The notes: generated from the letters alone by a model not told the origin. Counted from the stretch's first letter, positions 54,504 through 63,523 are shown. The stretch: 64,000 nucleotides of DNA from Pleomorphomonas sp. T1.2MG-36 (GCF_950100655.1 NZ_CATNLY010000034.1:320349-384348), one strand, 5' to 3'. Made by a program: numbers and translations.

Positions 54504-57071
54504 ATGACCAACAACGCTCTTTCCCACGCAGGCATGATGCCTGACTTCGTCAAGGCTTACGCCAGCGGCACGCTTTGCATCTCGGCCCTGAGCGACCGGG
54601 CCTTCCGAGTCCGCTTTGCACCCGCCGGGCACGACGGAACGATGCCGGAAAGCCGGATCCTGATGGATAACCTGCCACCCGCCGCCGTTTCCGCTCAGGC
54701 CGGGGGCGGCGCTATCCGCCTGGACCTGCCGCATCTCGTCTGCGAAATAACCGACACCACGGGGCGCCTGCGCTTCTTCGGGCGGGACGGCAGACTGCTG
54801 CTTGCCGAGGCCGAGGCAGGACGCAGCCTGTCGCCGGACCTGCTTGGCCACGAGGCTATCCATATCGCCGAACAAGCTTTCGATTCCCCGCCGGACGAGC
54901 GCCTTTACGGAACCGGTTGCTTCCAGGACGGCGCGCTCGATCTGCGCGGTCTGCCGCGTCGCCTGACCCAGGTCAACACCCAGATCGCGCTGCCCTTTAT
55001 CCTGTCCAATAAAGGCTACGGGCTGATCTGGCACCATCGCGGCCGCAGCGACCTGAACCCGCCACCGAACCGGATGGTCTTGGCGAGGCGCTCGGTCGGT
55101 CAGGCTCAGATGGCAACCGTCTCGACATCGTCGGGCGGAGCGGCGGTGGAGCGGCGGACGGCCGTGTTCGAGGGACGGATCGAGATCTCGACCGGCGGGC
55201 GCCACGCGATGCTGCTCGACATCGGGCGGAAGATGGGCACGCGCTACCGTGTCGAGATCGATGGCCTGATCTGCGCCGATTACGACAACTTCTGGCTCCC
55301 CCCGACGACAAGCTTCTTTGCCGATCTCGCCCCCGGAACCCACGTGGTGACGGTGGAGGCCGACGAGGCCGACGCTCCGGTCCTCTACCACGGTCCGGTC
55401 GCCGACCGCACGGTGTGGCGTTCTCCCGTCGCCGACGCCATCGATTACGTGGTGATCGCCGGCCCCGGCGCGGCCGAAATCATGGGCGGATACCGCCAAC
55501 TCCTCGGCGCGACGCCCATGCTGCCGATCTGGGCCTTCGGCTACGTCCACTGCCGCGAACGATTCCACTCCTCGGACGAGATCATCGAGACGCTCGATGA
55601 GTTCCGGCAACGTGGCCTGCCGCTCGATGTCATCGTGCAGGACTGGCAGTACTGGGGTTCGCACGGCTGGAACGCCATGCGCTTCGATGAGGCCCATTAC
55701 CCCGATCCGAAACAGCTCATCGACGAAGTCCACCGGCGCGATGCGCGCTTCATGCTGTCGGTTTGGGCGCGCATCGATCCATCGTCCGAGCTCGGCCAGG
55801 AGTTTGTCCGTCGCGGGTATTTCATCGAGGGTACCGACTGGGTCGACTTCTTCAATCCGGAAGCCGCCGCCTTCTACGCCGCCCAGCAGGAAGAGCGGCT
55901 CAGACGCTTCGGCATCGACGCTTGGTGGCAGGACGCCACCGAGCCCGAGAACGATGATCTCGCCGGTCGGACGACGGCCGCCGGCCGGGGCGAACACGTC
56001 CAGCTCGCCTACCCTCTGGAAGTCACGCGCGCCGTGTCGGAGTCGTGGAAGACGTCCGTGCCGGATAGGCGCGCTCTGATTCTGACCCGCAGCGCCTTCC
56101 TCGGCCAGCACCGCTACCCGGCCTTTACCTGGTCGGGCGACGTCGGTAACGATTGGGCTACGCTTGGCAATCAGATCGCCGCCGGGCTCAACATGGCGGC
56201 CTCCGGCTACTCCTACTGGACCGTCGATGCCGGCGGTTTCTTCCGCCCCGGCTCCGGGCAGTATCAGGACGAAGCCTACCGTGAACGCTTCCTGAGATGG
56301 TTCCAGTACGCCACCTTCCTGCCGATGCAGCGCGTCCATGGCTTCGAGACGGATACCGAGTTCTGGCGCTATGGCGAAAAGGTGGAGGAGATTGCAAAGG
56401 CCTATCTCGAACTCCGCTACCGCCTTCTGCCCTACATCTACGCCGCAGCCGCCGAAACGGCAGCGACCGGAGTCCCCATGATGCGGCCACTGGTGTTCGA
56501 CTTCGCCAGCGATTCGCGCGCGCTGGATGAGACGCACAGCTACATGTTCGGCGGGGCCTTGCATGTCGCCCCGGTCCTTGCGGAGGGAGCGGAAAACTGG
56601 CCGGTCTATCTGCCGGAGACCGATGGCGGCTGGTTTGATGTCTGGACCGGCGAGCACCGCGCCGGCGGCTGCGCGCACGAGGTTCCCAGCCCGCTCGATC
56701 GCATCCCGCTTCACGCAAGGGCGGGCAGCATTCTCCCCGTCGGCCCGATCGTCCAGTCGACGGCCGGCTTGTCCTGGACAACATTGACGATCTACGTCTT
56801 CCCCGGCTGCGACGGCTTTATGGAGCTTTATCAGGACGATGGTCTCAGCCTTGGCTGTGAGCGAGGCGAAAACGTCCGCATTCCACTCCACTGGGATGAC
56901 GCACAGGACACACTGCGGATCGGCGCGTGCCGTGGAGCCTACCCGGGAATGCCGCAGGTCAGAAATTTCACAATCTGCCGCGTCCGTCCGGGCATGACGC
57001 CGATGACCTCGACCACAGGGATCGCACTGGACTATCGCGGCGATCCGATTTCCGTCGTTCTGACGCGATAA
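54504..57071 (+). CDS. GH31 alpha-glucosidase/alpha-xylosidase with a PA14-like insert
   Basis: This 855-residue cytoplasmic glycosidase should cleave alpha-linked gluco- or xylo-oligosaccharides imported by the adjacent transporter. GH31 marks are PIWAFGYVHCRERFHSSDEI, the barrel segment VIVQDWQYWGSHGWNAMRF, nucleophile Asp477 in WWQDATEPEND and acid/base Asp546 in FTWSGDVGND. Residues about 212-300 (GRIEISTGGRHAMLLDIG to FFADLAPGTHVVTVEAD) look like a PA14 domain inserted in the N-terminal part, as in the Cellvibrio alpha-xylosidase Xyl31A. There is no signal peptide. The sulfoquinovosidase pattern is absent. Alpha-xylosidase acting on xyloglucan fragments is my preferred guess. Confidence 0.88.
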   Translation: MTNNALSHAGMMPDFVKAYASGTLCISALSDRAFRVRFAPAGHDGTMPESRILMDNLPPAAVSAQAGGGAIRLDLPHLVCEITDTTGRLRFFGRDGRLLLAEAEAGRSLSPDLLGHEAIHIAEQAFDSPPDERLYGTGCFQDGALDLRGLPRRLTQVNTQIALPFILSNKGYGLIWHHRGRSDLNPPPNRMVLARRSVGQAQMATVSTSSGGAAVERRTAVFEGRIEISTGGRHAMLLDIGRKMGTRYRVEIDGLICADYDNFWLPPTTSFFADLAPGTHVVTVEADEADAPVLYHGPVADRTVWRSPVADAIDYVVIAGPGAAEIMGGYRQLLGATPMLPIWAFGYVHCRERFHSSDEIIETLDEFRQRGLPLDVIVQDWQYWGSHGWNAMRFDEAHYPDPKQLIDEVHRRDARFMLSVWARIDPSSELGQEFVRRGYFIEGTDWVDFFNPEAAAFYAAQQEERLRRFGIDAWWQDATEPENDDLAGRTTAAGRGEHVQLAYPLEVTRAVSESWKTSVPDRRALILTRSAFLGQHRYPAFTWSGDVGNDWATLGNQIAAGLNMAASGYSYWTVDAGGFFRPGSGQYQDEAYRERFLRWFQYATFLPMQRVHGFETDTEFWRYGEKVEEIAKAYLELRYRLLPYIYAAAAETAATGVPMMRPLVFDFASDSRALDETHSYMFGGALHVAPVLAEGAENWPVYLPETDGGWFDVWTGEHRAGGCAHEVPSPLDRIPLHARAGSILPVGPIVQSTAGLSWTTLTIYVFPGCDGFMELYQDDGLSLGCERGENVRIPLHWDDAQDTLRIGACRGAYPGMPQVRNFTICRVRPGMTPMTSTTGIALDYRGDPISVVLTR

Positions 57072-57295
57072 CGCATCAGCCAGGCAGGAGAGCCGCAGGC
57101 TTCATCTGCCTGGTGCGACCTCGTGGGATCAAGATTGTCGGCGAGGGCTTTGGCTCGTCTCTCGACGACCTGGCAACCCCAGCAAACGTGGGACCCGGTT
57201 TTGCGTCCGGAATCACGTGAAAGCAGCAGTATGGATCATGTCGGCGAACCAGAGTTCGCCTGACATGCTCTTGAACACCATTCCTGGAAACGGAT
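57072..57295. other. gap after GH31, hairpins only
   Basis: No gene is evident between the GH31 stop and tRNA-Ala. The stretch contains an 8-base hairpin (57080-57087 with 57106-57113), possibly ending the sugar operon, and the strong bulged hairpin at 57237-57267. Confidence 0.5.
57237..57267. other. bulged hairpin downstream of tRNA-Ala
   Basis: CATGTC plus GGCGAAC pair with GTTCGCC plus GACATG, a 13-pair stem interrupted by a single bulged base, with a CAGA loop. It lies 29 bases past the tRNA-Ala 3' end on the minus strand. There is no T tract. It may be a Rho- or processing-linked end for the tRNA transcript. Confidence 0.55.
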
Positions 57296-57371
57296 TGGTG
57301 GAGCTGAGGGGAATCGAACCCCTGACCTCTGCAGTGCGATTGCAGCGCTCTCCCATCTGAGCTACAGCCCC
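57296..57371 (-). tRNA. tRNA-Ala (anticodon CGC)
   Basis: The 76-base minus-strand sequence begins GGGGCTGTAGCTCAG and ends CAGCTCCACCA. Acceptor GGGGCTG pairs with CAGCTCC (one G-T). The anticodon stem CTGCA/TGCAG encloses ATCGCAC with anticodon CGC, reading GCG. The T arm holds GGTTCGATT and CCA is encoded. Confidence 0.95.
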
Positions 57372-57416
57372 ATCCGGCACGGCTTTTCGGCCGCGAACCC
57401 GGCGTCGGGTGAGCCG

Positions 57417-57445
57417 CTTTTAGGGGGAGGGACAGAGACTGTCAA
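57417..57445 (-). promoter_or_regulatory. promoter of tRNA-Ala
   Basis: On the minus strand TTGACA (57445-57440) and TAAAAG (57422-57417) are 17 bases apart, and the tRNA starts 45 bases downstream. The rest of the stretch up to the YggT gene holds no further gene. Confidence 0.7.
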
Positions 57446-57660
57446 GCCTTTCCCGGCCCCCAAGTCAGGCCCTCGGACGAGATCGGGAAGGCTCACCCAG
57501 AGCGCGGCGAAGCATCGCCGCCACCCGCCTTCGAAGCAGCGGTCTGCTTCGGCCTTTACCAAGTCTGGTGATCTGCGCGCAACGGCACCGCACAGCGGCC
57601 TTGCGGCCCCACCGCGTCATGGCTACATCTCGGAAACCTCGTAATGCGAAAGACCCATTC

Positions 57661-57951
57661 ATGCAGGCCGTCCTCTACGTTCTCCTCCAGGTGCTCAGTC
57701 TCTACATGTACATCCTGATCGCCTCAGCGATCATGTCGTGGCTCGTCGCCTTCAATGTCGTCAACCTGCGCAACCAGGTGGTGGCGACGATCGCGGGCTT
57801 TTTGTACACCATGACCGAGCCCCTGCTGCGCCCCATCCGGCGCCTCATGCCCAACACCGGCGGACTGGACCTGTCTTTCCTCGTGCTTTGGTTCGGCATC
57901 ATCCTTCTGCAGCAGATCATCATCCGCTACATCTTCCCCTACGTCTTCTGA
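57661..57951 (+). CDS. YggT family membrane protein
   Basis: This 96-residue protein has two hydrophobic segments (about 3-28 and 68-92) flanking the conserved TEPLLRPIRRLMPNTGGLDLS. YggT-family proteins are small inner-membrane proteins linked to cell-shape or osmotic functions in other bacteria; the role is not settled. The ATG at 57661 is used because earlier in-frame codons are not conserved. It is followed four bases later by a YggU gene, a widespread pairing that supports both calls. Confidence 0.9.
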   Translation: MQAVLYVLLQVLSLYMYILIASAIMSWLVAFNVVNLRNQVVATIAGFLYTMTEPLLRPIRRLMPNTGGLDLSFLVLWFGIILLQQIIIRYIFPYVF

Positions 57952-57955
57952 TCCG

Positions 57956-58279
57956 ATGGCCGACACCCCGATCCGGCGCGATGGCGCCGATCTCCTCGTC
58001 GAGGTGCGCCTGACGCCGCGTGGTGGCAGCGATCGCATAGATGGCGTGAAAGCGCTGTCGGACGGCCGCGCGGTGGTCGCTGCGCGGGTGAAGGCGGTGC
58101 CAGAGGATGGTAAAGCCAATGCCGCCGTGGCGGCGTTGCTGGCCGCCGTCGCCGGCTTGCCGAAGTCGGCTTCAGCGGTCGTATCCGGCCCAACGGCGCG
58201 TCTCAAGACCATCCGCCTGTCGGGTGCCGATGCCGAGGCGGAAGCGCGCCTCAGGACGGCCTGCGGCCTTCCAGCCTGA
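57956..58279 (+). CDS. DUF167 / YggU family protein
   Basis: This 107-residue cytoplasmic protein belongs to the DUF167 (YggU) family, seen in LLVEVRLTPRGGSDRIDG, VAARVKAVPEDGKANAAV and the C-terminal KTIRLSGAD. Its function is unknown. It is coupled to yggT with a four-base gap and converges on the Trm112-family gene. Confidence 0.9.
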   Translation: MADTPIRRDGADLLVEVRLTPRGGSDRIDGVKALSDGRAVVAARVKAVPEDGKANAAVAALLAAVAGLPKSASAVVSGPTARLKTIRLSGADAEAEARLRTACGLPA

Positions 58280-58287
58280 AACCGGAC

Positions 58288-58494
58288 TTACTCGTCGGGG
58301 TCGAGCGCCCGCGCCTCATCCGGCAGCATGATCGGCACTCCGTCACGCACGGGATAGGCGAGCCGAGCAGGGCGAGACACCAGCTCGCGGCGTTCGGGAT
58401 ACCACTCCAGCGTTGCCTTGGTGAGCGGGCAGACGAGGATCTCGAGGAGCTTGGGATCGACTTCGCCAGTCCGCCGGCCGTCATTCTCCTGCAT
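58288..58494 (-). CDS. Trm112 family protein (UPF0434/YcaR)
   Basis: This 68-residue protein has the Trm112 pattern: [44 protein letters not shown]. Only one Cys (in VCPLTK) remains of the zinc pair seen in eukaryotic Trm112, as is usual in bacterial UPF0434 proteins. Relatives activate methyltransferases, but bacterial partners are largely unknown. It starts 10 bases after the LON-domain gene stop and ends the cnoX-LON-Trm112 operon. Confidence 0.88.
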   Translation of the reverse strand: MQENDGRRTGEVDPKLLEILVCPLTKATLEWYPERRELVSRPARLAYPVRDGVPIMLPDEARALDPDE

Positions 58495-58504
58495 TGTGGC
58501 GTCC

Positions 58505-59182
58505 TCAGTTGAAGGTGGTCGGAGCACCGTCGGCGGCGCGCGCCAGCGCGATCTCGGTGATGGCGATCAGCGTCTCGGCTCGCATCTTCAGGTCGGGAGC
58601 CTCGAGCAGAGCCTGCTTCTCGGCTGCCCCATAGGGGCTCATCATCGACAAGGTGTTGATCAGCGCCTCGGTCGACGCCTTTTCGACGGCGTCCCAGTCC
58701 GCTTCCATCTCGTTGGCCTCGAGATAGGCTTCGAACACAGCGAGGAAGGCGGCGCGATCCACCTCTTCCTCGCCGGTCTGTGGCTCGAAATCGACCGGGA
58801 AATCGCAGGCGATCCAGCCGACGCGATAGGGCAGCCCGGCCGGAACCTCGCCCGTCAGGTGAAAACGACAGACGCCGGTCAGAGTCACCTGATAGCGCCC
58901 GTCCCCCGTTTCGGCGATCGCCGTGATTCGGCCGACGGTTCCAACGTCGCAAAGCGGCGCCGATCCCTCCTCTATGCCCTCGTCGGCGTCGAAACGCGGC
59001 TGAATGATACCAATGAGCCGGTCACCGGCCAAAGCCGCGTCGACCATGGCGAGATAGCGTGGTTCGAACACGATGAGCGGCAGCAGGCCGCGCGGCAACA
59101 GAAGCACGCCCTTCAGCGGAAAGAGTGGCAGTTCGCCGGGAAGATCGGCGGAACCGACGTAGCTTGCGTTGCCAACTTGCAT
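58505..59182 (-). CDS. LON substrate-binding domain protein
   Basis: This 225-residue cytoplasmic protein is a stand-alone LON N-terminal domain without ATPase or protease. It shows [30 protein letters not shown] near the start, [30 protein letters not shown] and a helical C-terminal part. Such proteins are thought to bind protein substrates or adaptors. It is 15 bases after the cnoX stop, and the cnoX-LON-Trm112 order is, from memory, common in alphaproteobacteria, suggesting a proteostasis link. Confidence 0.9.
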   Translation of the reverse strand: MQVGNASYVGSADLPGELPLFPLKGVLLLPRGLLPLIVFEPRYLAMVDAALAGDRLIGIIQPRFDADEGIEEGSAPLCDVGTVGRITAIAETGDGRYQVTLTGVCRFHLTGEVPAGLPYRVGWIACDFPVDFEPQTGEEEVDRAAFLAVFEAYLEANEMEADWDAVEKASTEALINTLSMMSPYGAAEKQALLEAPDLKMRAETLIAITEIALARAADGAPTTFN

Positions 59183-59197
59183 CGAATGCCTTTCCGA

Positions 59198-60142
59198 TCA
59201 GGAGAACAGAACCGAAGACAGCTTGCGCCGTCCGTAAAGGGTCATGGGATCGGTCATACCCCAAGCTTCGAAGAACTTGACCAGTTGCTTGCGCGCCGCT
59301 TCATCGTTCCAGGCCCGCTCGCGCCGGACGATCTCGATCAGTTGGTCGACGGCTGCCTGGCGGTCGCCCTTGGCGGCCAGCGCCTCGGCCAGTTCGAACC
59401 GGGCTTGGTGGTCCGCAGGATTGGCGGCAACGGCCGCCGCCAGCGCTGCGGTGTCGCCGACGCTGGCGGCCCGCTCGGCCAGCTCCAGCTCGGCGCGGGC
59501 GCCGGCAATCGCCGCGTCGCCGGCCTTCAGGTCGGGCACGCGGGCCAGCACGGTACGTGCGTCCTCAAGCTGGCCGGCCGCCGTCAGCGCCCGGACAAGG
59601 CCGGCGATCGCAACGAGCGATTCGGGCTCCACGTCGAGCACGGCGAGAAAGGCCTCGGCAGCAGCCTGCGCATCGCCGGCGGCAAGCGCCTCCTGGCCGG
59701 CGGCGATGAGCTTCTCCTGGTCGGTCGGCCCCATGGGACCGGCGACGCGCTCGATGAACTGTCGCACCTGGCTTTCCGGCTGGGCGCCCATGAAGCCGTC
59801 GACGGCGCGCCCCTTGACGAAGGCGATGACGGCCGGAATCGACTGGATTCCGAGCTGACCTGCTACCTCGGGGTGGTTGTCGATGTTCATCTTGACGAGA
59901 CGCACCTTACCCTTGGCGTCGCGAACGACCTTCTCGATGATCGGCGTCAGCTGCTTGCAGGGGCCGCACCACTCGGCCCAGAAATCCACCAGCACCGGCC
60001 TGTCCTTCGAGGCATCGAGCACGTCGCGGGCGAAATCGCGGGTCGTGGTCTCGATCACGTCATCGGTCGCGGGGGCCGGGGCGGCGCCAGGTCCCGGCGG
60101 GGCGAAGCCGTTGCCAAAGGTGAAGGTCGGGCTGCTCATCAT
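59198..60142 (-). CDS. cnoX: thioredoxin-TPR co-chaperone CnoX (YbbN)
   Basis: CnoX protects proteins during oxidative stress and hands substrates to GroEL or DnaK. The 314-residue protein has a Pro/Ala-rich N-terminal extension (1-30), a thioredoxin domain with WCGPC (Cys59, Cys62) in VDFWAEWCGPCKQLTP and IQSIPAVIAFVKGRAVDGF, then a TPR-like helical region (about 150-285). Unlike E. coli CnoX, the full WCGPC is retained, so thiol reduction is expected. The first gene of the operon, it lies downstream of a perfect palindrome at 60199-60216. Confidence 0.9.
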   Translation of the reverse strand: MMSSPTFTFGNGFAPPGPGAAPAPATDDVIETTTRDFARDVLDASKDRPVLVDFWAEWCGPCKQLTPIIEKVVRDAKGKVRLVKMNIDNHPEVAGQLGIQSIPAVIAFVKGRAVDGFMGAQPESQVRQFIERVAGPMGPTDQEKLIAAGQEALAAGDAQAAAEAFLAVLDVEPESLVAIAGLVRALTAAGQLEDARTVLARVPDLKAGDAAIAGARAELELAERAASVGDTAALAAAVAANPADHQARFELAEALAAKGDRQAAVDQLIEIVRRERAWNDEAARKQLVKFFEAWGMTDPMTLYGRRKLSSVLFS

Positions 60143-60198
60143 GTCACTCGATTGCTGGCGCCGACCTCCCGACAGGAGGCGGCGAAGAGGGAGTTTGT

Positions 60199-60216
60199 CC
60201 GCCCTATATAGGGCGG
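60199..60216. promoter_or_regulatory. 18-base palindrome upstream of cnoX
   Basis: CCGCCCTATATAGGGCGG is perfectly self-complementary and contains a TATATA that could be a -10 for cnoX on the minus strand, 57 bases before its start. It may be an operator overlapping the promoter. I cannot name the regulator. Confidence 0.4.
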
Positions 60217-60243
60217 CGGGGCCAAGTTTAACAGCGCCCCCTC

Positions 60244-60747
60244 TCAGGCGAGAAGCGGCAAGTCGACGATAAGCGGCTCGTGGCCGGTGGCCCGGAGGAA
60301 GGTGACCAGGCCTTCGGCCGATACCGCCGTGGTGGCGGTGTTCTCAAGCGGATGCACGTGGACCGGATCAAGTTCCAGCAACGCTCTCTCCAGCACCACG
60401 GTCACCGTACCGGCCGTATCGTTGAGGACGCCGAGCGGCGTCACCGAACCGGGCAGAACGCCCAAATGTTCCATCAGTTGTTCGGCCGAGCAGAAGGACA
60501 CCCGGCCCGAAGCGCCGATCGCCGCCTGCACGTGCTTGAGATCGAGTGAGGCATCCTTCCTGAGCGTGATCAGGAAAAGCCGGCTCTTCTTGTCCTTGAC
60601 GAACAGGTTCTTGGCAAAGCCGCCCGTCATGCCGCCCCAGATGGCCATCGCAGCCTCGACAGTTGGCAACGGCGGGTGTTCGATCGTTCGATGGGCGATA
60701 CCGAGACGATCAAGAAAGGCAAACAGATCGGCGCGCGTTGCAGCCAT
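60244..60747 (-). CDS. prolyl-tRNA editing protein (YbaK/ProX type)
   Basis: This 167-residue protein is a free-standing editing domain that deacylates mischarged aminoacyl-tRNAs, most likely Ala- or Cys-tRNA-Pro. It has IEHPPLPTVEAAMAIWG, GFAKNLFVKDKKSRLFLITL (with the conserved KNLF-K motif) and PGSVTPLGVLND. The length and the KNLFVKDKK segment fit the ProX/PrdX-like subgroup. I chose the ATG at 60747, with GAGG six bases upstream; an upstream frame runs into the tRNA-Gly gene and is ignored. Confidence 0.88.
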   Translation of the reverse strand: MAATRADLFAFLDRLGIAHRTIEHPPLPTVEAAMAIWGGMTGGFAKNLFVKDKKSRLFLITLRKDASLDLKHVQAAIGASGRVSFCSAEQLMEHLGVLPGSVTPLGVLNDTAGTVTVVLERALLELDPVHVHPLENTATTAVSAEGLVTFLRATGHEPLIVDLPLLA

Positions 60748-60914
60748 GACAACCTCATGAGCGGACGGGCTAGGATCCCGGAACCCGCTTATATTTTCAG
60801 GTAACGCATGGATCGCGCAAGCCAAAACCATTGAAAAATCCGGGCCTTGGCGAGATTGAAACGCCCTTTTTCCGGCAAAAAAAAGCGCGCTGCGAAAAAA
60901 GTCGAAAAAGCCTG

Positions 60915-60943
60915 TTGCATTCGCCGCCGACTTGGGCGATATA
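60915..60943 (+). promoter_or_regulatory. promoter of tRNA-Gly
   Basis: TTGCAT (60915-60920) and GATATA (60938-60943) are separated by 17 bases, 40 bases ahead of the tRNA-Gly gene. The A-rich stretch just upstream (from about 60883) could act as an UP element. Confidence 0.65.
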
Positions 60944-60983
60944 CCGCCTCGCTCCGGCGACGGAGCGCGCTGAAAAGCGGAGC

Positions 60984-61058
60984 GCGGGTGTAGCTCAGGG
61001 GTAGAGCATAACCTTGCCAAGGTTAGGGTCGTGGGTTCGAATCCCATCGCCCGCTCCA
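60984..61058 (+). tRNA. tRNA-Gly (anticodon GCC)
   Basis: The 75-base cloverleaf has acceptor GCGGGTG with CGCCCGC (one G-T), D arm GCTC/GAGC, anticodon stem TAACC/GGTTA around TTGCCAA with anticodon GCC, T arm containing GGTTCGAAT and an encoded TCCA end. It reads GGC and GGT. Confidence 0.95.
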
Positions 61059-61090
61059 TTTTCAGAAGAGAAGTCAAAGACTTGCAAAGT

Positions 61091-61113
61091 GGCCGCCTTC
61101 GGGCGGCCTTTTT
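61091..61113 (+). terminator. intrinsic terminator of tRNA-Gly
   Basis: GGCCGCC, tetraloop TTCG and GGCGGCC are followed directly by five T. It is 32 bases past the tRNA-Gly gene and is a textbook terminator. Confidence 0.93.
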
Positions 61114-61167
61114 GTTGGCGTCTGTCCAGGAAGATCTTCTCTCTTACCTTCCCACCCCATGTTCCGG

Positions 61168-61674
61168 TCATGCCGATCGGTTCAGCCACAAGATCGATGC
61201 ATTGAGAAGCGTCGCAAAAGTGACCCATCCCAGATAGGGAACGAGCGCCCCTCCGGCGATGCGATCGACGGCGAGAAAAGCGTGCACCGTCGCTGCGATG
61301 GTCGTGACGAGCACCAGAATCACGACCAAGCCCGCCAAAGGCGAATGGAATCCGAAGAAGGCGACGGACCACGCCGCATTGAGCGCCATCTGCACCAGGA
61401 AGAAAGCGATGGCACGGCGGCGCAAGGCGCCATCAGGGCTGCGCAGGATGCGAAAGAAAGCCCAGGCCATCAGGATGTAGAGCAGCGTCCAGACCGGGCC
61501 GAAAACGCCGTTGGGAGGGTTGAATGGCGGTTTGGCGAGGCTCTCGTACCATGGCGCCAGGTTGGGCATGGTGGCGAAGTTGCCGATGATCGCCGCCGTG
61601 GCGACGGGAACGACAGCGGCGAGCGCCGCTGGAAGTTTTCCCATGGGGCGCGGCAAGAGCGTTTCCGAGGTCAA
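61168..61674 (-). CDS. tspO: TspO/MBR family protein
   Basis: This 168-residue protein is a five-helix membrane protein of the TspO (tryptophan-rich sensory / peripheral benzodiazepine receptor) family. It binds porphyrins and related ligands and in Rhodobacter modulates oxygen-dependent pigment genes. Family features are ATMPNLAPWYESLAKPPFNPP, VFGPVWTLLYILMAWA and LNAAWSVAFF. I use the TTG at 61674 because GGAGGA lies six bases upstream and this removes overlap with the amylase gene. The alternative is ATG 61644. Fewer tryptophans than usual are present near the C-terminus. Confidence 0.85.
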   Translation of the reverse strand: MTSETLLPRPMGKLPAALAAVVPVATAAIIGNFATMPNLAPWYESLAKPPFNPPNGVFGPVWTLLYILMAWAFFRILRSPDGALRRRAIAFFLVQMALNAAWSVAFFGFHSPLAGLVVILVLVTTIAATVHAFLAVDRIAGGALVPYLGWVTFATLLNASILWLNRSA

Positions 61675-61738
61675 TCCATATCCTCCTTCACGGGTCGCAA
61701 CCGAGAGACCGGAGCCCTTCGGCACCGTTCGCTCAATC

Positions 61739-63223
61739 CTATAACGCATCGCTGCGCACCCAGACACTGACGCTGCCTGCGTTCACGGGAAAGCTCGCGC
61801 GTCCCGCCTCGTCGGTCGTGACTTCGTCATCACGGTGCCCAAGGAAGTCGCGGAAGGCGACACCTGCCATCTCCTCACCGAGGTCCATGGGTTTCGCCGC
61901 GTCGGCCGCATTGGTCATCACGACCACGCAGCCGGGCGCCTCAGACGTGCCGTGGCGTACGAAGGCGATGCAGTTCGGATCGTCGAAGACGTCCGTCTGC
62001 GGGCCATAAGCGAAGCGCTGACGCGCCGCGATCAACCCTGGCAGGCAGGCGATCGCCGGCATGTCGATGTCGTGATCCTCGCCGTCGCCCCCCTTGTCGG
62101 TATAGGTCGCGCCATAGAGATCTGGGTGGAACACGCAAGGTACCCCCTGCTCCCGCAGCAAGATAAGGGCATAGGCAAGCGGTTTGAACCATGGTTCGAC
62201 CGGCGCCTCCAGCGATTGCAGCGGCTGCGTGTCGTGATTGGCGACCAGGGTCACGGCGTGCTCCGGCATGGCGCCAACCAGCGTACCGTCGAACAGGGTG
62301 CGCAGATCGTACTCGGCACCACCTTTGGAAGCGTCGTGAAAATTGTAGTGCAGCGCCACGTCGAACAGCATGAGCTGGTGATCGACCAGATCGAGGTATT
62401 TGCGAAGCGCGTCAAGGTCCGGAAGCCAGTATTCGGCAACGACGAACAGGTCCTTGCCGGCATTCTCACGCATGTGGCCGATCCAGTCGCGATAGAACCA
62501 GGCGGGAATATGCTTGACGGCATCGAGGCGGAACCCGGCACAGGGCAGTTCACCCATCAGCCAGCGCCCCCAGTGCTTGAGCTCCTCGTATACGGCCTTG
62601 TTGCGGAACTCGATGTCCGATCCCATCAGGTAGTCGAAGTTGCCGAACTCCTCGCCAACTTCGACGCTCCAGCCGTCATCGTATTCGTTGACCAGTTTGA
62701 AGACACCATTCTCGTCTGGATCCTCGATGTGATCGACGCCACTAAAGCATTTGGCGTCCCATATGAACTTCGAGTAGCGCCCCTGCCGTCCCGGAAAGGT
62801 GAAGCGCGTATGCGCCGTGGCCTCGAAGGTCTCCGGATCGATCTCCTCGCGATTGTCCGGGTTGACGCGGTGCACCCGGACCCGCTCGGTCTCGTCGGCG
62901 CCCATCTTGTGATTGAACACCACGTCATGGATGACGCCGATGCCCTTCGCCTCAAGCGCATGGACGGCACGCTCCAAGGCCGCCCGGTCGCCATACTTGG
63001 TGGCAACGCCGCCCTTCTGATCGAACTCGCCGAGGTCGAACAGATCGTAGACGTCGTAACCGACCGAGTGTCCTCCCGCGGCCCCCTTGTAAATGGGCGG
63101 CAGCCAGACATCGGTGATGCCCATGTCGGCGAGCGACGCCGCCTTCTCCTCGATGTCTGGCCAGAGGCGCCCGTCGCCGGGATAGTACCAATGAAATGCC
63201 TGCAGCAACGTTCTCTGGACCAT
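61739..63223 (-). CDS. cytoplasmic alpha-amylase, GH13 (AmyA-like)
   Basis: This 494-residue enzyme should hydrolyse internal alpha-1,4-glucan bonds, acting on glycogen or maltodextrins inside the cell since no signal peptide is present. It has the amylase marks [36 protein letters not shown], nucleophile Asp234 in [10 protein letters not shown], acid/base Glu264 in VVAEYW and the third acid in [12 protein letters not shown]. The C-terminal beta domain is short. GAGG lies six bases before the ATG. It forms a run with CsbD upstream and TspO downstream on the same strand. Confidence 0.92.
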   Translation of the reverse strand: MVQRTLLQAFHWYYPGDGRLWPDIEEKAASLADMGITDVWLPPIYKGAAGGHSVGYDVYDLFDLGEFDQKGGVATKYGDRAALERAVHALEAKGIGVIHDVVFNHKMGADETERVRVHRVNPDNREEIDPETFEATAHTRFTFPGRQGRYSKFIWDAKCFSGVDHIEDPDENGVFKLVNEYDDGWSVEVGEEFGNFDYLMGSDIEFRNKAVYEELKHWGRWLMGELPCAGFRLDAVKHIPAWFYRDWIGHMRENAGKDLFVVAEYWLPDLDALRKYLDLVDHQLMLFDVALHYNFHDASKGGAEYDLRTLFDGTLVGAMPEHAVTLVANHDTQPLQSLEAPVEPWFKPLAYALILLREQGVPCVFHPDLYGATYTDKGGDGEDHDIDMPAIACLPGLIAARQRFAYGPQTDVFDDPNCIAFVRHGTSEAPGCVVVMTNAADAAKPMDLGEEMAGVAFRDFLGHRDDEVTTDEAGRASFPVNAGSVSVWVRSDAL

Positions 63224-63331
63224 TTGCAGCCTCTGGGCGGGGCGCGCCGGGTTGCGCGCGGCTTCGGATCAACGAAAGACGCCGCCGTTCCAACGGACCG
63301 GCAGCGTCTTGAAAGTGCCGAGCGGGATCGC

Positions 63332-63523
63332 TCAGAGCTTGTCGATGGTGTCTTTGAGGGCTTCCTTGCCCTTGCCGACGGCCTTCTGGGCATCGCCCTT
63401 GGCTTCCTGGATGTCGCCCTCGACCTTCAGCTCGGGATCGTCAAGTGCCTCACCGGCGGCACGCTTGGCCTTGCCGACGGCCTCGTTGGTGTAGCCCTTG
63501 ATCTTGTCGGTAGTGGAACCCAT
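63332..63523 (-). CDS. CsbD family stress protein
   Basis: This 63-residue hydrophilic, Lys/Ala/Glu-rich helical protein is of the CsbD type, with DKIKGYTNEAVGKAKRAAGEA and KGDAQKAVGKGKEALKDTID. CsbD proteins are induced in the general stress response; their biochemical role is unknown. GGGAGAA precedes the ATG. An EcfG-type promoter (63576-63600) lies 53 bases upstream, consistent with stress control in an alphaproteobacterium. Confidence 0.88.
   Translation of the reverse strand: MGSTTDKIKGYTNEAVGKAKRAAGEALDDPELKVEGDIQEAKGDAQKAVGKGKEALKDTIDKL

Noticed and set aside
54396..56891. An 831-codon minus-strand frame opposite the GH31 gene.
   Set aside because: Antisense shadow; GH31 catalytic motifs are complete on the plus strand.
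63224..63331. A second EcfG-type promoter before the amylase gene.
   Set aside because: GGAAC and CGTT occur but are only 12 bases apart, outside the 16-17 range, and they lie within the leader of a different orientation of spacing.
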